A stretch of DNA of 64,000 nt, taken from contig CAZSHX010000009.1 in assembly GCA_964606895.1 (NCBI GenBank), forward strand, positions 1-64,000, in the 5' to 3' direction. Below, in pieces: positions 8,201 through 16,671 of the stretch. A model generated the notes under the pieces. It was not told where the DNA came from and did not search any database. It saw nothing but the letters and a program-made list of their open reading frames with translations. This DNA comes from CAZSHX01 sp964606895. GTDB taxonomy: Bacteria > Bacteroidota > Ignavibacteria > Kapaibacteriales > UBA2268. A program made the position numbers and the translations under genes. How positions within the stretch are numbered: the stretch's first letter is position 1; each line of letters starts with the position of its first letter.

Positions 8201-8835
8201 GGGGAGAGACATCTGTTGCGATGTGCAATTACTAAATCGTTGTCAATCATTGCTCTCATATCGTCATCAGAAACAATTTCGATTTTCGATTCTTCGTGGG
8301 ATGTACGGAAGCCATCGAAGAAGAACAGCATCGGGATTCTGGATTTCAGAGTGGATGCTTGTGAAACCAAAGCCAAATCCATTGTTTCCTGAACTGATGC
8401 GGCGGCAAGCATTGCAAAACCTGTTGAACGGGCAGACATAACGTCGCTGTGGTCACCAAATATTGACAAAGCGTGTGCGGCAAGTGCACGTGCACTGATA
8501 TGAAACACGGTGGGGGTTAGCTCACCGGCAATTTTAAACATATTGGGAATTTTAAGCAGTAAACCCTGCGAAGCAGTGAATGTGCAGGTTAAAGCACCAG
8601 CCTGCAATGAACCGTGAAGAGCACCGGCGGCTCCGCCTTCGCTCTGCATTTCGACAACACTCGGAATATTGCCCCAAATATTCTTCAAACCTTTGGCAGA
8701 CCATTCGTCTGCCCATTCACCCATGTTTGAAGATGGAGTGATGGGATAGATTGCACATACTTCATTCACGCGATATGCAACCCAAGCCGCGGCTTCGTTT
8801 CCGTCAATTGTCTCAAAAACTTTTTTCTTATCCAT
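5257..8835 (-). CDS. nifJ: Pyruvate:ferredoxin (flavodoxin) oxidoreductase
   Basis: This single-chain enzyme converts pyruvate and CoA to acetyl-CoA and CO2 with reduction of ferredoxin, and may run in reverse for carbon fixation. Its 1192 residues match the full-length family. In order: an N-terminal pyrimidine domain (CAIYPITPSSNMGEWADEW), a gamma-like domain with GLGSDGTVGANKNS, two [4Fe-4S] motifs near residues 695 (CIQCGKCYFVCP) and 750 (CTGCGVCIEVCP), then the C-terminal diphosphate domain with FSGACAGCGETPYIKL and GGDGWAYDIGYGGLDH near residue 973, and DTEVYSNTGGQASKA. AGGAG lies a few bases before the ATG. It is the first gene of a pair with the DHOD-like gene. Confidence 0.96.
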   Translation of the reverse strand: MDKKKVFETIDGNEAAAWVAYRVNEVCAIYPITPSSNMGEWADEWSAKGLKNIWGNIPSVVEMQSEGGAAGALHGSLQAGALTCTFTASQGLLLKIPNMFKIAGELTPTVFHISARALAAHALSIFGDHSDVMSARSTGFAMLAAASVQETMDLALVSQASTLKSRIPMLFFFDGFRTSHEESKIEIVSDDDMRAMIDNDLVIAHRNRCLSPDHPVLRGTAQNPDVFFQNRETVNSFYTKCPDIVQEEMDKFAKLTGRQYRLFEYHGAPDAERVIVLMASGCETAHETVDYMLAQGEKVGVLKVRLYRPFDVKRFMESLPSTVKTLGILDRTKEPGATGEPLYTDIITALYEGLQEGWGSVKQMPKVIGGRYGLSSKEFTPAMIKSVFDNMSLTDPKNHFTIGINDDVTHTSLEFDPEFSIEADSVVRALFYGLGSDGTVGANKNSIKIIGENTDFYGQGYYVYDSKKAGTLTVSHLRFGPKPIRSTYLINKANFIACHQTVFIEKYDMLKNIIEGGTFLINTPFSKDEVWDILPLQVQKDILNKKVKLYTIDAQKVAETSGMGRRINTVMQVCFFAISGILPREQAIQEIKNSIIKTYGRKGDEIVKMNLQAVDNTLANLYEVPVQNKLTATFDLPDSVPSNAPDFIKNVLGEIIAGRGDSIPVSAFPVDGTFPTASTQYEKRNIALEIPVWDEEICIQCGKCYFVCPHATIRPKVYDAKFLEGAPATFKAVAARDKEFAGMKYTLQVAPEDCTGCGVCIEVCPVKNKSNTSLKALNMAPQLPLRVPEKENWEFFLNLPEVDRNLLKVSNIRQQQMQRPLFEFSGACAGCGETPYIKLVSQLFGDRAIVANATGCSSIYGGNLPTTPWAKNDIGKGPAWSNSLFEDNAEFGLGFRLAIDKQNDIAIGMLHKMEAEIGSELVAELINANQKEESGIFEQRIRVEKLKSILEGKNTDDSKRLLSVADYLVKKSVWIIGGDGWAYDIGYGGLDHVIASGKNVNILVLDTEVYSNTGGQASKASPIAAVAKFAANGKPTGKKDIGMMAMSYGTVYVASVAMGAKDEHTLKVFLEAEAYDGPSIIIAYSHCIAHGIDMNNPLKQQKLAVDSGQWLLYKYNPMLAAEGHNPLVFDTKEPKVKVADYMLSENRFKMLTLSKPALARDLFKIAQTNVEKRFSLYQYLADRKFDDQAKPE

Positions 8836-9299
8836 CTAATTATCTCCTAATCACAGAAATTAAAAATCTATTAATATATGATTTACAATTCAACCATAGT
8901 TTTTCATATTCGTAACGAACATAAAAAACAAATTTACGAAAGTTTTCCCTAATAAACCCCAAAACGGCAAAAGAAAATTAAGAAAATTTTTATGTAAGTT
9001 TAGGATTGACAAACAGTTAGATTTTAGGCAGGCTAAACATTTTCATTGTATTTGTAAAATGAACGTTTTTTTTAGAAGTCAATTATTGAATTTTTGAGTT
9101 GAAGAACAGATAGTAATCTGAACTGTCTGAAATTTAATTGAATTTATTATCTTGAAATTATAGTAATAATTCTGAATCTAAAGTAATTCAGATCAACGAC
9201 ATAAATAAATTTAAAAATTATTAGTCTGACCTAAAATATATTATCATATAAAACGAAATAAACTTTACGTAATTGCTAATTTTAATAAGGAATAATATT
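8836..9299. other. Divergent intergenic region, 464 bp
   Basis: It separates nifJ (minus) from the TPR-CHAT gene (plus). It contains the nifJ promoter candidate at 8929-8964. It also has a weak inverted repeat, CTGAAT...ATTCAG, near 9167-9191. No open frame, RNA or repeat is recognisable in the rest. No convincing promoter was found for the CHAT gene. Confidence 0.5.
8929..8964 (-). promoter_or_regulatory. Candidate nifJ promoter (Bacteroidota type)
   Basis: On the minus strand TTTTG is followed by a 23-nt spacer and TAAATTTG, matching TTG...TAnnTTTG. The spacer is somewhat long. Transcription would start about 90 nt before the nifJ ATG. Confidence 0.45.
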
Positions 9300-12200
9300 T
9301 TGAAAAAAATACTAATTTTGTTGTTCAGTACTCTTTGTGTTCTATTAAATCCATTTCAAAATACTAATGCCCAGACCTGGAAGGAACTTATGGATAGTTC
9401 GAAAGCTTATCAGGTTAATAAAGAGTCTCAGATTGCATTTAAAATAGCTGAGCAAGCATTAGCTATGGCTGAAAGGCAATTCGATAAAACAGATTCAAAT
9501 TACGCAGATAATATTTTTTTAATTGCTGATTTGTATGATGATTTGGATAATGATGAAAAAGCAATTGAAATTGGAATAAAATCGTTAGAATTGTATAAAA
9601 ATTATTTTAAATCTGATAATGTTAAAATTGCTGATAACTGTTTGAGGCTTGGTTATTGGAATAGAAAAATCAGGAATTTTGATAAAGCTGAGTTTTTCTA
9701 TCTTGAATCTGAAAAAATTAGAAAGAGGCTGGTAAATGTTGATGATAATGCATTAGCTGATAATCTTAATGAAATTGCTTTTTTTTATGAGGATTTGGGT
9801 AAAACAGATAAAACAGAACATTATCTCAAAGAAGTTCTTGAAATAAGAAGGAAAAATTCTAAGAGTGACAATATCTTTCTGACCTATGCTATTGGTAATT
9901 TAGCATATTTTCTTGTCGAGATGGGTAAATATTCTGAAGCAGAACCTTTGTTTAAGGAAAACATAGAAATGAGTCAAAGACTATTTAAAGGAGACAATCC
10001 GGATTTAGCAACCTCAATGAATAATTATGCTCTTTTTCTTCAAAATTTAGGACGATTTGACGAAGCAGGTCCAATTCATAAAGAAGTACTTGAAATGAGA
10101 AGGCGGTTATTTATTGGAGACCATCCTGATTTAGCAATTAGTCTTGACAATATGTCCTCTTTTTATAATACGATAGGGTCATATAATGAAGCACTTCCCT
10201 TGCTGAAAGAATCACTTCAAATGAGAAGGAATCTGTATAAGGGCGATAATCCGGATTTAAATAAGGGTATCGGTAAAATGGCTAATTTATTGACTATAAC
10301 TGGTCATTGTTCTGAAGCTGAACCATTATTCATTGAAAATTTAGAAATGGGAAGACGGCTTTTCAAGGGAGATCACCCAAGTTTAGTTGGCATTATTGGT
10401 AGTATAGCAGCTTTTTATGATAACAGAGGGAAATTTAAGGAAGCTGAAAAACTTTACAAAGAAGCTCTTGATATGGCAGGCAGGTTGTTCCAATCAGACA
10501 ATCCTTTGGTGGCTGGGAGTATGAATAACATGGCTCGTTTTTTGGAAGCCAAGGGACGTTTCAAGGAAGCTGAACCTCTGTTTAAGGAATCATTGAATAT
10601 GCAGAGGAGAATTTATAAAAAAGACAATCCTATGATAGCTATTAGTCTAAATAACATGGGATTTTTCTATGATCGAAGAGGAAATTACGTTGAGGCAGAA
10701 CCACTATATTTAGAATCAATTGAGATGAGAAGAAGACTTTATAAATCGGATCATCCTCAAACAGCTACCACCCTTAGTAATCTGGCAGAATTATATTGTA
10801 ATATGAAAATGGATGAAAAAGCAGAAAAATATTACATGGAAACTCTTGAAATGAATAGGCATATTTTCAAAGTTGATCATCCGGATTTAATTAGAACACT
10901 TAACAATCTCGCAATGTTTTATTTCGAAAAAGGAAGAATTGCCGAAGCAGAACCACTTTATAATGAAGTGCTTGAAATGAGCAGAAGAATCTACAAAGGG
11001 AATCATCCCGATTTAGCATATTTCATAAAAAACAGGGCATCTTTTCTATCAGGGAGTAATCGTTCCGAAGAAGCGGAACCATTATTTAAGGAGACTCTTG
11101 ACATTTATAAAAATATCATAAACACTTATTTTCCTTCACTTTCGGATAAAGAAAAGAGATTATTCTGGAATACAGTCAGTAGTAACTTTGAATCTTTCAA
11201 TTCCTATGCCTGTAATCGTGCTAAATATAATCCTGCTATTTTATGTAACATGTATGACAATTGTTTATTTACTAAATCAATGTTATTGAACTCATCTAAC
11301 AGAATTAAACAAAGGATTGTCAACTCAGGAGATTCAAATTTAATAGAGCAATTTAGAGAATGGTCAGATTTGAGGGAATACCTTGTCACTTTATATAAAA
11401 TGTCAGATTTAGAATTAAAAAAGAAGAGAATAAATCTGGATTCTATTGAAAAAAATGCAAATGAGCTTGAAAGGTCGCTAAGTATTAATTCAGAGATTTT
11501 CAAGCAAAGTTTTGAAAAAAAGAATATCAGTTGGAAACAAATTCAAACATTGTTGAAGCCAGACGAAGCCGCTGTAGAAGTTGTGAGGTACAAATATTTT
11601 GATTCAAAAAGCTTTAAGGATTCAATTATTTATGCTTTTTTAATAGTTAGCGACCAAACAGAAGAACATCCGGAAATCATGGTTTTTGAGAATGGAAAAG
11701 AACTGGAGAATGAGTTTTATAATGACTATCGTTCTCTCATAGAAAAAAAAGTTGATGATAAAAAATCATTTGAAAGATACTGGTCTAAATTAAATGAAAG
11801 ATTAGTTGGTTTTAAAAAAATATATTTCTCTACAGATGGCATTTATAACAAACTCAATCAATCAACTTTTATTCTTCCTGACGGCAGATATATTCTGGAT
11901 ATTCAGGATATTCAACAAGTAAACAGCACAAAAGACTTACTTCTTGGTTACTATCAAACCAAACAGGAAAGCAATATTTACAATAGTGCCATGTTAGTTG
12001 GTAATCCAAATTTTAAGCTCTCAGAGGATGAAGTTAAAGTAGCAAGTAGAAAGATAAAAGGGAAAAAAGCAGATGAAAATTCATTCGAACAATTGGTAAG
12101 TACAAGAGGTGTTAATCTAACCAAGCTTCCCGGAACTGAAAAAGAAATAAAAGATATTGAAAAGTTTCTAATTGAGAAAAAATGGGAAGTTAGCTCCTAT

Positions 12201-12767
12201 CTTGGAGATAATGCATTGAAAACAGCAATAAAGACAGCTAATAATCCTCGAGTTCTTCATATTGCCACACATGGATTATTTCTTGAAGATGTCAATAGAG
12301 AATCAAAAGAAATATTTGGTTTTAATGAAAAGAAATTGATTGAGAATCCATTACTCAGGTCTGGATTATTCTTCACGGGCGCTGACAATTTTCTAAAGAA
12401 AGAAAATTCTATTCTTGGTGATGAAGAAGACAATGGTCTGCTGACGGCTTACGAAGCCATGAATCTTGATTTGGACAAAACTGAACTTGTTGTCCTTAGT
12501 GCATGCGAAACCGGATTAGGCGAGATTCAGAACGGAGAAGGTGTTTTCGGGCTCAGAAGAGCATTTCAGCAAGCAGGAGCAAAGTCGGTGATTATGTCAC
12601 TATGGAAAGTAGATGACTCAGCGACACAAGAATTAATGAGTTCATTCTACAAAAACTGGGTAACAGGAATGCCAAAACGTGATGCTTTCAGCCATGCACA
12701 ACAGGAAGTAAAGTCAAAATACAAAAAGCCCTACTATTGGGGTGCATTTGTTATGGTTGGTGAGTAG
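9300..12767 (+). CDS. Exported TPR-CHAT protease-like protein
   Basis: The start is taken as TTG at 9300. AAGGA lies about 9 nt upstream, and this start puts a signal peptide (KKILILLFSTLCVLL, ending NTNAQ) at the N-terminus. The next ~560 residues are 13 tetratricopeptide units of 42 residues. They are of the kinesin-light-chain type, with recurring EAEPLFKE and GD(N/H)PDLA. A coiled-coil-like linker follows. The C-terminal ~350 residues are a CHAT domain (caspase-like fold), with the catalytic dyad His in HIATHG near residue 991 and Cys in LSACETG near residue 1069. Both are intact. The protein should act outside the cytoplasm, unlike the cytosolic CRISPR-associated TPR-CHAT protein. The substrate is unknown. 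Mature function as a protease is inferred from the dyad. Confidence 0.88.
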   Translation: MKKILILLFSTLCVLLNPFQNTNAQTWKELMDSSKAYQVNKESQIAFKIAEQALAMAERQFDKTDSNYADNIFLIADLYDDLDNDEKAIEIGIKSLELYKNYFKSDNVKIADNCLRLGYWNRKIRNFDKAEFFYLESEKIRKRLVNVDDNALADNLNEIAFFYEDLGKTDKTEHYLKEVLEIRRKNSKSDNIFLTYAIGNLAYFLVEMGKYSEAEPLFKENIEMSQRLFKGDNPDLATSMNNYALFLQNLGRFDEAGPIHKEVLEMRRRLFIGDHPDLAISLDNMSSFYNTIGSYNEALPLLKESLQMRRNLYKGDNPDLNKGIGKMANLLTITGHCSEAEPLFIENLEMGRRLFKGDHPSLVGIIGSIAAFYDNRGKFKEAEKLYKEALDMAGRLFQSDNPLVAGSMNNMARFLEAKGRFKEAEPLFKESLNMQRRIYKKDNPMIAISLNNMGFFYDRRGNYVEAEPLYLESIEMRRRLYKSDHPQTATTLSNLAELYCNMKMDEKAEKYYMETLEMNRHIFKVDHPDLIRTLNNLAMFYFEKGRIAEAEPLYNEVLEMSRRIYKGNHPDLAYFIKNRASFLSGSNRSEEAEPLFKETLDIYKNIINTYFPSLSDKEKRLFWNTVSSNFESFNSYACNRAKYNPAILCNMYDNCLFTKSMLLNSSNRIKQRIVNSGDSNLIEQFREWSDLREYLVTLYKMSDLELKKKRINLDSIEKNANELERSLSINSEIFKQSFEKKNISWKQIQTLLKPDEAAVEVVRYKYFDSKSFKDSIIYAFLIVSDQTEEHPEIMVFENGKELENEFYNDYRSLIEKKVDDKKSFERYWSKLNERLVGFKKIYFSTDGIYNKLNQSTFILPDGRYILDIQDIQQVNSTKDLLLGYYQTKQESNIYNSAMLVGNPNFKLSEDEVKVASRKIKGKKADENSFEQLVSTRGVNLTKLPGTEKEIKDIEKFLIEKKWEVSSYLGDNALKTAIKTANNPRVLHIATHGLFLEDVNRESKEIFGFNEKKLIENPLLRSGLFFTGADNFLKKENSILGDEEDNGLLTAYEAMNLDLDKTELVVLSACETGLGEIQNGEGVFGLRRAFQQAGAKSVIMSLWKVDDSATQELMSSFYKNWVTGMPKRDAFSHAQQEVKSKYKKPYYWGAFVMVGE

Positions 12768-12959
12768 GAACAATTATTCATTCTCTTTACCAAATATCAG
12801 AATGTTGAATTTTTTTTCAAAATCAATATTTGATTATGCTTTCAAAAATATTTTTACTATTTTTGACTCTGATAATATATGAAACCAAATAAAATGTTAT
12901 AGCACATATTATCCCGAAATTCACAGTATTTATTTTTTAATATAGTTAGAGGAAAGAGT

Positions 12960-13544
12960 ATGGCAAAACAAATATTTCAGATTAAGCTGGCATTAAGAAA
13001 TTCTAAACCTAATATCTGGAGGAGATTATTGGTTCCTTCCAACTTATTGCTATCGGACTTTCATAAGATAATTCAAACTGCAATGGGCTGGACAAATTCA
13101 CATTTACATCAATTCATTAAAAACAAAACCTACTATTCTGTAAAAATGGATGATGACTTTTGGGACGAAGGAATCAGTATAGATTACAAAAAGATTAAAA
13201 TTTCCGATTTATTGAAATTGGAAAAAGAAAAGATTATTTATGAATATGATTTTGGTGATAGTTGGGAGCATGATGTTATATTAGAGAAAATATTACCCTT
13301 TGATAATAAATTGAAATACCCTGTTTGTTTAGCAGGCAAGATGTGCTGTCCACCCGAAGACTGCGGAGGAGTATGGGGCTACATGGATATGTTGGAAATT
13401 TTAAAACAACCTGAACATGAAGAATATGAATCCTTTGTCGAGTGGTTGGGTGATGACTTTGACCCAAAGTATTTTGAAATAGAAGAAATAAACGAAATGT
13501 TGCAAATGAAGGATTTTGGTTGTGGAGAAGATTTTGATTTTTAA
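12960..13544 (+). CDS. Plasmid pRiA4b ORF-3-like protein
   Basis: The 194-residue sequence matches the pRiA4b ORF-3 family (PF07929). Visible marks are KPNIWRRLLVPSNLLLSDFH near the N-terminus, AMGWTNSHLHQF, YDFGDSWEHDV, CPPEDCGGVWGY and a C-terminal segment with EWLGDDFDPKYFE. The family is widespread in bacteria, often near mobile or accessory genes, and its molecular role is not established. It starts 190 bp after the CHAT gene. A TATTTTTG box about 100 bp upstream could be its own promoter. No transposase is nearby, so no mobile element can be claimed. Confidence 0.85.
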   Translation: MAKQIFQIKLALRNSKPNIWRRLLVPSNLLLSDFHKIIQTAMGWTNSHLHQFIKNKTYYSVKMDDDFWDEGISIDYKKIKISDLLKLEKEKIIYEYDFGDSWEHDVILEKILPFDNKLKYPVCLAGKMCCPPEDCGGVWGYMDMLEILKQPEHEEYESFVEWLGDDFDPKYFEIEEINEMLQMKDFGCGEDFDF

Positions 13545-13574
13545 AAAAAGTGGCTGAAAAATAACTTCAGCCAC
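13543..13574 (-). terminator. Hairpin terminator between convergent genes
   Basis: GTGGCTGAA (13550-13558) pairs with TTCAGCCAC (13566-13574). The T-run lies on the minus-strand side, so it best serves the cysteine-repeat lipoprotein gene. It may also stop plus-strand transcripts from the pRiA4b-like gene. Confidence 0.75.
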
Positions 13575-13621
13575 CTTATATAGTTGATATCTAAAGACGA
13601 AACCTATTTATGTAAATAAAG

Positions 13622-14488
13622 TCATTTTGCCATAGGAGTACAGTTACAATCCTTGGTAATTATACCTTTTAGTCCGTCTCTTGTTTTGCATGGGTCGCCG
13701 AAGTTTCCAGGAATGTCAGGACAATCAAATTTTATAATGACGGGTTCGCACTTACAGTTTTTGTTGATGATACCCCTCTTGCCATCAGTTGTTTTACAAG
13801 GGTCACCAAAGTTTGCCCTTAAGTCGGGACAGTCGAATTTTCCAATAATCTTAGTTTCGCATTTACAGTCTTTGTTCACAAAACCCGGTGTTCCATCAGG
13901 AGAAATGCAAGGATCGCCGAAGTTTGCCTGTAAGTCAGGGCAATCGAATTTTCCAACAATCTTTGTTTCGCATTTGCAGTCCTTATTGATAAAACCCATC
14001 ATACCGTTTGCTTTGCAAGGGTCACCAAAATTCGCCTGAATATCAGGGCAGTCGAATTTTTTAATCATGGACTCGCATTTGCAGTCTTTGTTAACAAATC
14101 CAGGAGTGTTATCTGTTGTAATGCAGGGATCACCAAAGTTAGCCTTTAAATCGGGGCAATCAAATTTTCCAATCAATGGTTCACAATTACAGTCACTATT
14201 GACAACACCGGGTTTACCGTCCCTTGTTTTGCAGGGGTCACCAAAATTCGCCTGAATATTGGGACAGTCGAATTTTTTAATTGTGGGTTCGCAATTACAA
14301 TCTTTGTTGATAATCCCTTTTTGTCCGTCCGCAGTTACGCAGGGAGAACCGAAGTTGGCTTTAAGCTCGGGGCAGTCGAATTTTTTATCTTTGCCTTTTT
14401 CTTTTTCTAATTGGCTGATTATATCTTCAACACTACAGGATGAAAGAAAAAAAGCCATGCAAAATGCCAGAATAGTCAATAGCTTCAT
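13622..14488 (-). CDS. Lipoprotein with seven cysteine-rich tandem repeats
   Basis: It begins with a lipoprotein signal (LLTILAFCMAFFLSSC, lipid-bearing Cys at about residue 18). From residue ~36 to the end it consists of seven repeats of about 35 residues. Each has the pattern KFDCP..., NFGDPC, then ..KDC.C, so four cysteines per repeat and 28 in all. The spacing recalls short cysteine repeats of Bacteroidota surface proteins but I cannot assign a named family. GGAG lies just before the ATG. All four cysteines are kept in every repeat, which points to paired disulfides or metal binding outside the cytoplasm. The function is unknown. Confidence 0.8.
   Translation of the reverse strand: MKLLTILAFCMAFFLSSCSVEDIISQLEKEKGKDKKFDCPELKANFGSPCVTADGQKGIINKDCNCEPTIKKFDCPNIQANFGDPCKTRDGKPGVVNSDCNCEPLIGKFDCPDLKANFGDPCITTDNTPGFVNKDCKCESMIKKFDCPDIQANFGDPCKANGMMGFINKDCKCETKIVGKFDCPDLQANFGDPCISPDGTPGFVNKDCKCETKIIGKFDCPDLRANFGDPCKTTDGKRGIINKNCKCEPVIIKFDCPDIPGNFGDPCKTRDGLKGIITKDCNCTPMAK
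13631..14383 (-). repeat. Seven tandem ~105-bp coding repeats
   Basis: This is the DNA behind the seven cysteine repeats. Units differ at many positions but keep the Cys, Phe, Asp and Gly codons, so the array is old and held by selection rather than freshly expanded. Repeat 4 is shorter by one residue within the DGxxG part. Confidence 0.8.
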
Positions 14489-14725
14489 AGATGCTCCAAA
14501 AGAATAATGAGTAATAATACTTTTTATACCTATTTATAATAACAAAATTAATCTTTTATTCTTAAAATAAAAATCTTTTTTTTGTACAATCAAATAAATT
14601 CAATTACATAATGGACTGAATAATGAAAAACACTTTATTCAACAGATTCGGTCCCACTTCCTTGTAACATCTACCGGAATTGTGAGTTTCTATTGAATAG
14701 CAATTTTCAATTAACAAAAAAAGAA

Positions 14726-16570
14726 ATGAAAACTATAAAATTATTTGTCATGCTCATTGTATGCTTTATTGCCTTGATAATCGGCTATTCTAAAGCCGCT
14801 GTTTATCCTGAATTGCCCAGGATATTTATTCAAACTCCTTACGAATCTCCTACAGGAGGACAGCTGTTTTCGGTAACAACAAGTGCTGATTTTCAGTCAG
14901 CCCTGAATAATGCAAGTTTGGGTGACATAATCGAACTTCAAGCCGGAATCACATTCAGGGGTCCTTTCACCCTGCCAAACAAAACTTCAGGTACGGGTTG
15001 GATTTACATCCGTTCTTCAGCTTATTCAAGTTTGCCTGAGCCATGTATAAGGGTTAGTCCTACGGATGCTTTCAATATGCCCGTAATTGTTGTTGCCGCA
15101 GGTAGCGGTGCAACTATTAATACAGCTTCAAATGCAAATCATTACAGGTTTGTTGGAATTGAGTTCAAACCTGTTTCAAATAATTTTGTATATAACATAA
15201 TCTATATTGGCAACGGTGAGAAAACAGAAAGCACTCTTCCAAACAACATTGTATTCGATAGATGCTACATCCACGGCGACCCGACTGCCGGAAGCCGACG
15301 CGGTATTTTGATGAACGGAAACTATATTTCTGTGATTGATTCATATATTTCTGATTGCAAAGAAGATGGAGCCGATAGTCAGGCTTTGGGTTCATATAGT
15401 GCAACCGGACCAATGAAAATAGTAAATAATTATCTGGAAGGTGCCGGAGAAAATGTTATGTTTGGCGGTTCAGATCCGAGCATTCCCAACGCGGTACCGT
15501 CAGATATTGAGATTCGTTGTAATCTTTTTTTTAAACCTCTGTCATGGATGAAAGAGCAATGGGATATTAAGAATTTACTCGAATTCAAAAATGCTCAGCG
15601 CGTTTTGGTTGAAGGCAATCGTCTGGAAAACAACTGGCCCAATGCTCAAAGCGGCTTTGCATTGCTTTTGACTCCACGCAATCAGAATAATACTGCCCCC
15701 TGGTCGGTTGTACAAGATATTACCATCCGGCTGAATACATTTGTGAATATAGCTCAGGGAATAAATATGTCGGGTTATGATGCCCCGAATATAAGCCAAA
15801 GAACTTCGCGAATTCTCATCCAAAACAATGTACTGAACGTTACAAATCTTGGAACGGGAGGAGACGGCAGGATGTTTCAGGTTTTGAACGGAGTAACGGA
15901 TGTGATTTTCGACCATAATACAGGTTTTTGCACTAATGCGTATTTGGTTTCTGACGGCAAGCCGAAAACTGATAATTTTGTTTTTCAAAACAATATAGTA
16001 TCTTATGCCGCTTATGGCTTTATCGGTAGTGGAACTGCTAATGCAAACACTACATTAGCTATGTATTTTAATCCTAATTGGGTTATCACCAAAAATGTAG
16101 TCATCGGAGGTTCTGCAACGAATTATCCTGTTGGTAGTTTTTTTCCTGCAAATAATGCGGCTGTGGGTTTTGTAAATTATACCGGAGGAGATTATCGGCT
16201 GTCATCTTCGAGTCCATATAAAAATTCAGGAACCGACGGTAAAGATTTGGGAGCAGATATTGATTCCATAGCAATGGTAAGTATTTACTCTTGCGATGAG
16301 CCTGCAGGAATTACTGAACCTAAATCAACAATACTGCCGAACATATATCCAATACCTGCTGATGATATTCTTCATATTCAAACTGATTTAGGTAATGATA
16401 TTAATACCCAATTTGGCATTTACGATCAATTAGGAAGAAGAATTGACTCAAAATATTCATATTCAGGTGATGTGTCTTTCGATACTTCAAAACTCCCAAA
16501 TGGGATTTATATACTGATAATCAGAAATAATGAAAAAGTAATTGTAAAGAAGGTTGTAATTCAACATTGA
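14726..16570 (+). CDS. Secreted right-handed beta-helix protein with T9SS sorting domain
   Basis: The start is placed at the ATG at 14726, directly before a signal peptide (KTIKLFVMLIVCFIALIIGY...SKA). An in-frame TTG at 14693 would add 11 residues without benefit. The body has the pectate-lyase-like beta-helix look, with repeated short strands and Asn-rich turns (IVNNYLEGAGENVMFGG, VLVEGNRLENNW, RILIQNNVLNV, FVFQNNIVSY). The last ~80 residues are a type A T9SS sorting domain (IYPIPADDILHIQT, IYDQLGRRI, LPNGIYILIIRNNEK, ending VVIQH). It is probably a surface-anchored or released carbohydrate-active or adhesive protein. No catalytic residues could be assigned. Confidence 0.82.
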   Translation: MKTIKLFVMLIVCFIALIIGYSKAAVYPELPRIFIQTPYESPTGGQLFSVTTSADFQSALNNASLGDIIELQAGITFRGPFTLPNKTSGTGWIYIRSSAYSSLPEPCIRVSPTDAFNMPVIVVAAGSGATINTASNANHYRFVGIEFKPVSNNFVYNIIYIGNGEKTESTLPNNIVFDRCYIHGDPTAGSRRGILMNGNYISVIDSYISDCKEDGADSQALGSYSATGPMKIVNNYLEGAGENVMFGGSDPSIPNAVPSDIEIRCNLFFKPLSWMKEQWDIKNLLEFKNAQRVLVEGNRLENNWPNAQSGFALLLTPRNQNNTAPWSVVQDITIRLNTFVNIAQGINMSGYDAPNISQRTSRILIQNNVLNVTNLGTGGDGRMFQVLNGVTDVIFDHNTGFCTNAYLVSDGKPKTDNFVFQNNIVSYAAYGFIGSGTANANTTLAMYFNPNWVITKNVVIGGSATNYPVGSFFPANNAAVGFVNYTGGDYRLSSSSPYKNSGTDGKDLGADIDSIAMVSIYSCDEPAGITEPKSTILPNIYPIPADDILHIQTDLGNDINTQFGIYDQLGRRIDSKYSYSGDVSFDTSKLPNGIYILIIRNNEKVIVKKVVIQH

Positions 16571-16642
16571 AATCTTTCAGCAGATTAGAATTAATGACAT
16601 GAGGGATAAAATAAATAGTTTCCATTTAACGAAACTTATACT

Positions 16643-16650
16643 TATCTTTG
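16643..16650 (+). promoter_or_regulatory. Candidate -7 box of the toxin-antitoxin operon
   Basis: TATCTTTG fits TAnnTTTG, 22 nt before the toxin ATG. No good TTG lies 17-23 nt upstream. A small inverted repeat GTTTC-N8-GAAAC (16618-16635) lies in the expected spacer, where an antitoxin might bind. Confidence 0.35.
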
Positions 16651-16671
16651 TAATTGATGTTAAGGAAATGA

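Noticed and set aside
12960..13544. Mobile element suggested by the pRiA4b ORF-3-like gene
   Set aside because: No transposase, terminal inverted repeats or target duplications were found nearby. The family alone does not prove mobility.
9300..13544. Defence island or CRISPR-associated Craspase-like system
   Set aside because: The CHAT protein has a signal peptide. There is no CRISPR array, no gRAMP/Cas7-11 gene and no other defence gene in the window.
13653..14507. Plus-strand open frames opposite the cysteine-repeat lipoprotein
   Set aside because: They are antisense shadows of the repeats. The minus strand has a ribosome site, a lipoprotein signal and conserved cysteines; the plus frames have none of these.
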